DNA of 64,000 bases. Origin: Betaproteobacteria bacterium. GTDB lineage: Bacteria > Pseudomonadota > Gammaproteobacteria > Burkholderiales > SG8-39. Positions 63,593-64,000 of this stretch are shown one piece after another (position 1 is the first letter of the stretch; each line of letters starts with the position of its first letter). Position numbers and translations under genes: made by a program. The notes beneath the pieces are model-generated. The model searched no databases, was not told the origin of the DNA, and saw only the letters and a list, made by a program, of their open reading frames with translations. The stretch covers positions 124,001 through 188,000 of the forward strand of contig VBCA01000004.1 of NCBI GenBank assembly GCA_005881575.1, read 5' to 3'.

Positions 63593-64000
63593 ATGATTTT
63601 CGTTCAGATTATGCATGACTCGACGAGACCCTATCGTGGGCGCTTTGCTCCCTCCCCGACGGGTCTGCTGCATTTCGGCTCGCTCGTCGCCGCCGTCGGC
63701 AGCTGCCTCGAGGCGCGCTGGAACAGGGGAAGATGGCTCGTGCGCATGGAGGATCTCGATCGGCCGCGCGAGGCTCGAGGGGCTTCCAGGGCGATTCTCA
63801 AGATGCTCGAGGCGTACGGGTTCGAATGGGACGGGGAAGTCATGTTCCAGAGCCGTCGCGACACAGCCTACGGAGCCGCGCTGAAACTTCTCGAGTACGG
63901 GCGCGCAGTGTTTCCCTGTGCCTGCACGCGGCGGGAGATCTCCGATTCGACCGCATTCGCGGCGGGCGAATCCATCTACCCCGGCACCTGCCGCAAGGGG
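63593..64000 (+). CDS. gluQ: Glutamyl-Q tRNA(Asp) synthetase, 5' part
   Basis: The frame is open to the window edge. From ATG 63611 (or 63593) it reads MHDSTRPYRGRFAPSPTGLLHFG, where FAPSPTGLLHFG is the class I aminoacyl-tRNA synthetase motif, then VRMEDLDRPRE and CACTRREI with a following Cys (YPGTCRKG), zinc-ligand candidates. GluQ charges glutamate onto the queuosine of tRNA(Asp). At least 130 residues are present; the rest lies outside. Confidence 0.95.
   Translation, partial: MIFVQIMHDSTRPYRGRFAPSPTGLLHFGSLVAAVGSCLEARWNRGRWLVRMEDLDRPREARGASRAILKMLEAYGFEWDGEVMFQSRRDTAYGAALKLLEYGRAVFPCACTRREISDSTAFAAGESIYPGTCRKG

Overview
The window is GC-rich chromosomal DNA of a Gram-negative proteobacterium, most likely a betaproteobacterium. 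The evidence is the LPS genes (lpxK, kdsB), a MutL with an endonuclease motif, ExbBD, ClpAS, a Bug/TctC binding protein, MXKDX-repeat exported proteins, fccAB and gene neighbourhoods typical of that class. The taxonomic call is inference; no rRNA or tRNA gene was recognised.

Layout. (1) 1-4765: amiC, dedA (reverse), mutL, miaA. (2) 4740-15086, all reverse: exbB-exbD-lpxK-trm112-kdsB-adk, then a PPi-dependent phosphofructokinase (pfp), a K+-independent H+-pyrophosphatase (hppA) and both subunits of a type IIB topoisomerase (topo VI B and A). (3) 15087-24913: a gap with facing DnaA boxes, xseA, two small membrane proteins, a DUF192 protein, an MXKDX-repeat protein, a eukaryotic-type NADP-IDH, a cold-shock protein, clpS-clpA, and a cytochrome c plus Tat flavoprotein pair (fccAB-like). 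(4) 25022-29389: the helicase lhr (reverse). (5) 29420-44374: a complete chromosomal integron. It has a reverse-strand intI with a LexA box in its promoter, a candidate attI and divergent cassette promoter, and about 13.8 kb holding 20 tandem cassettes, each closed by an attC site. (6) 44463-46413: maoC, GNAT and small-membrane-protein genes, then a RibD/DHFR-like gene. (7) 46421-64000: housekeeping and metabolic genes (coaBC-dut, radC, rpmB-rpmG, desaturase, purN-DUF3108-rsmB, CPA2 antiporter, ygiD, pirin, hupE-TPR-EamA, thioredoxin, hydrolase-ndh), and the 5' end of gluQ.

How the genes fit together. The integron is the accessory core. IntI would insert circular cassettes at attI next to the cassette promoter, and the LexA box ties that activity to DNA damage. 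lhr starts 30 bp after intI on the same strand, so one SOS transcript could carry both. Most cassette products are short proteins of unknown function, membrane proteins, lipoproteins, GNATs and orphan binding proteins; no known resistance gene was recognised. Cassette starts are extended inverted complements of their own attC ends, which fixes cassette boundaries and exposes two probable cassette fusions. The hppA/pfp pair forms a reversible pyrophosphate-energy module. Topo VI is mainly archaeal and plant and is unusual here.
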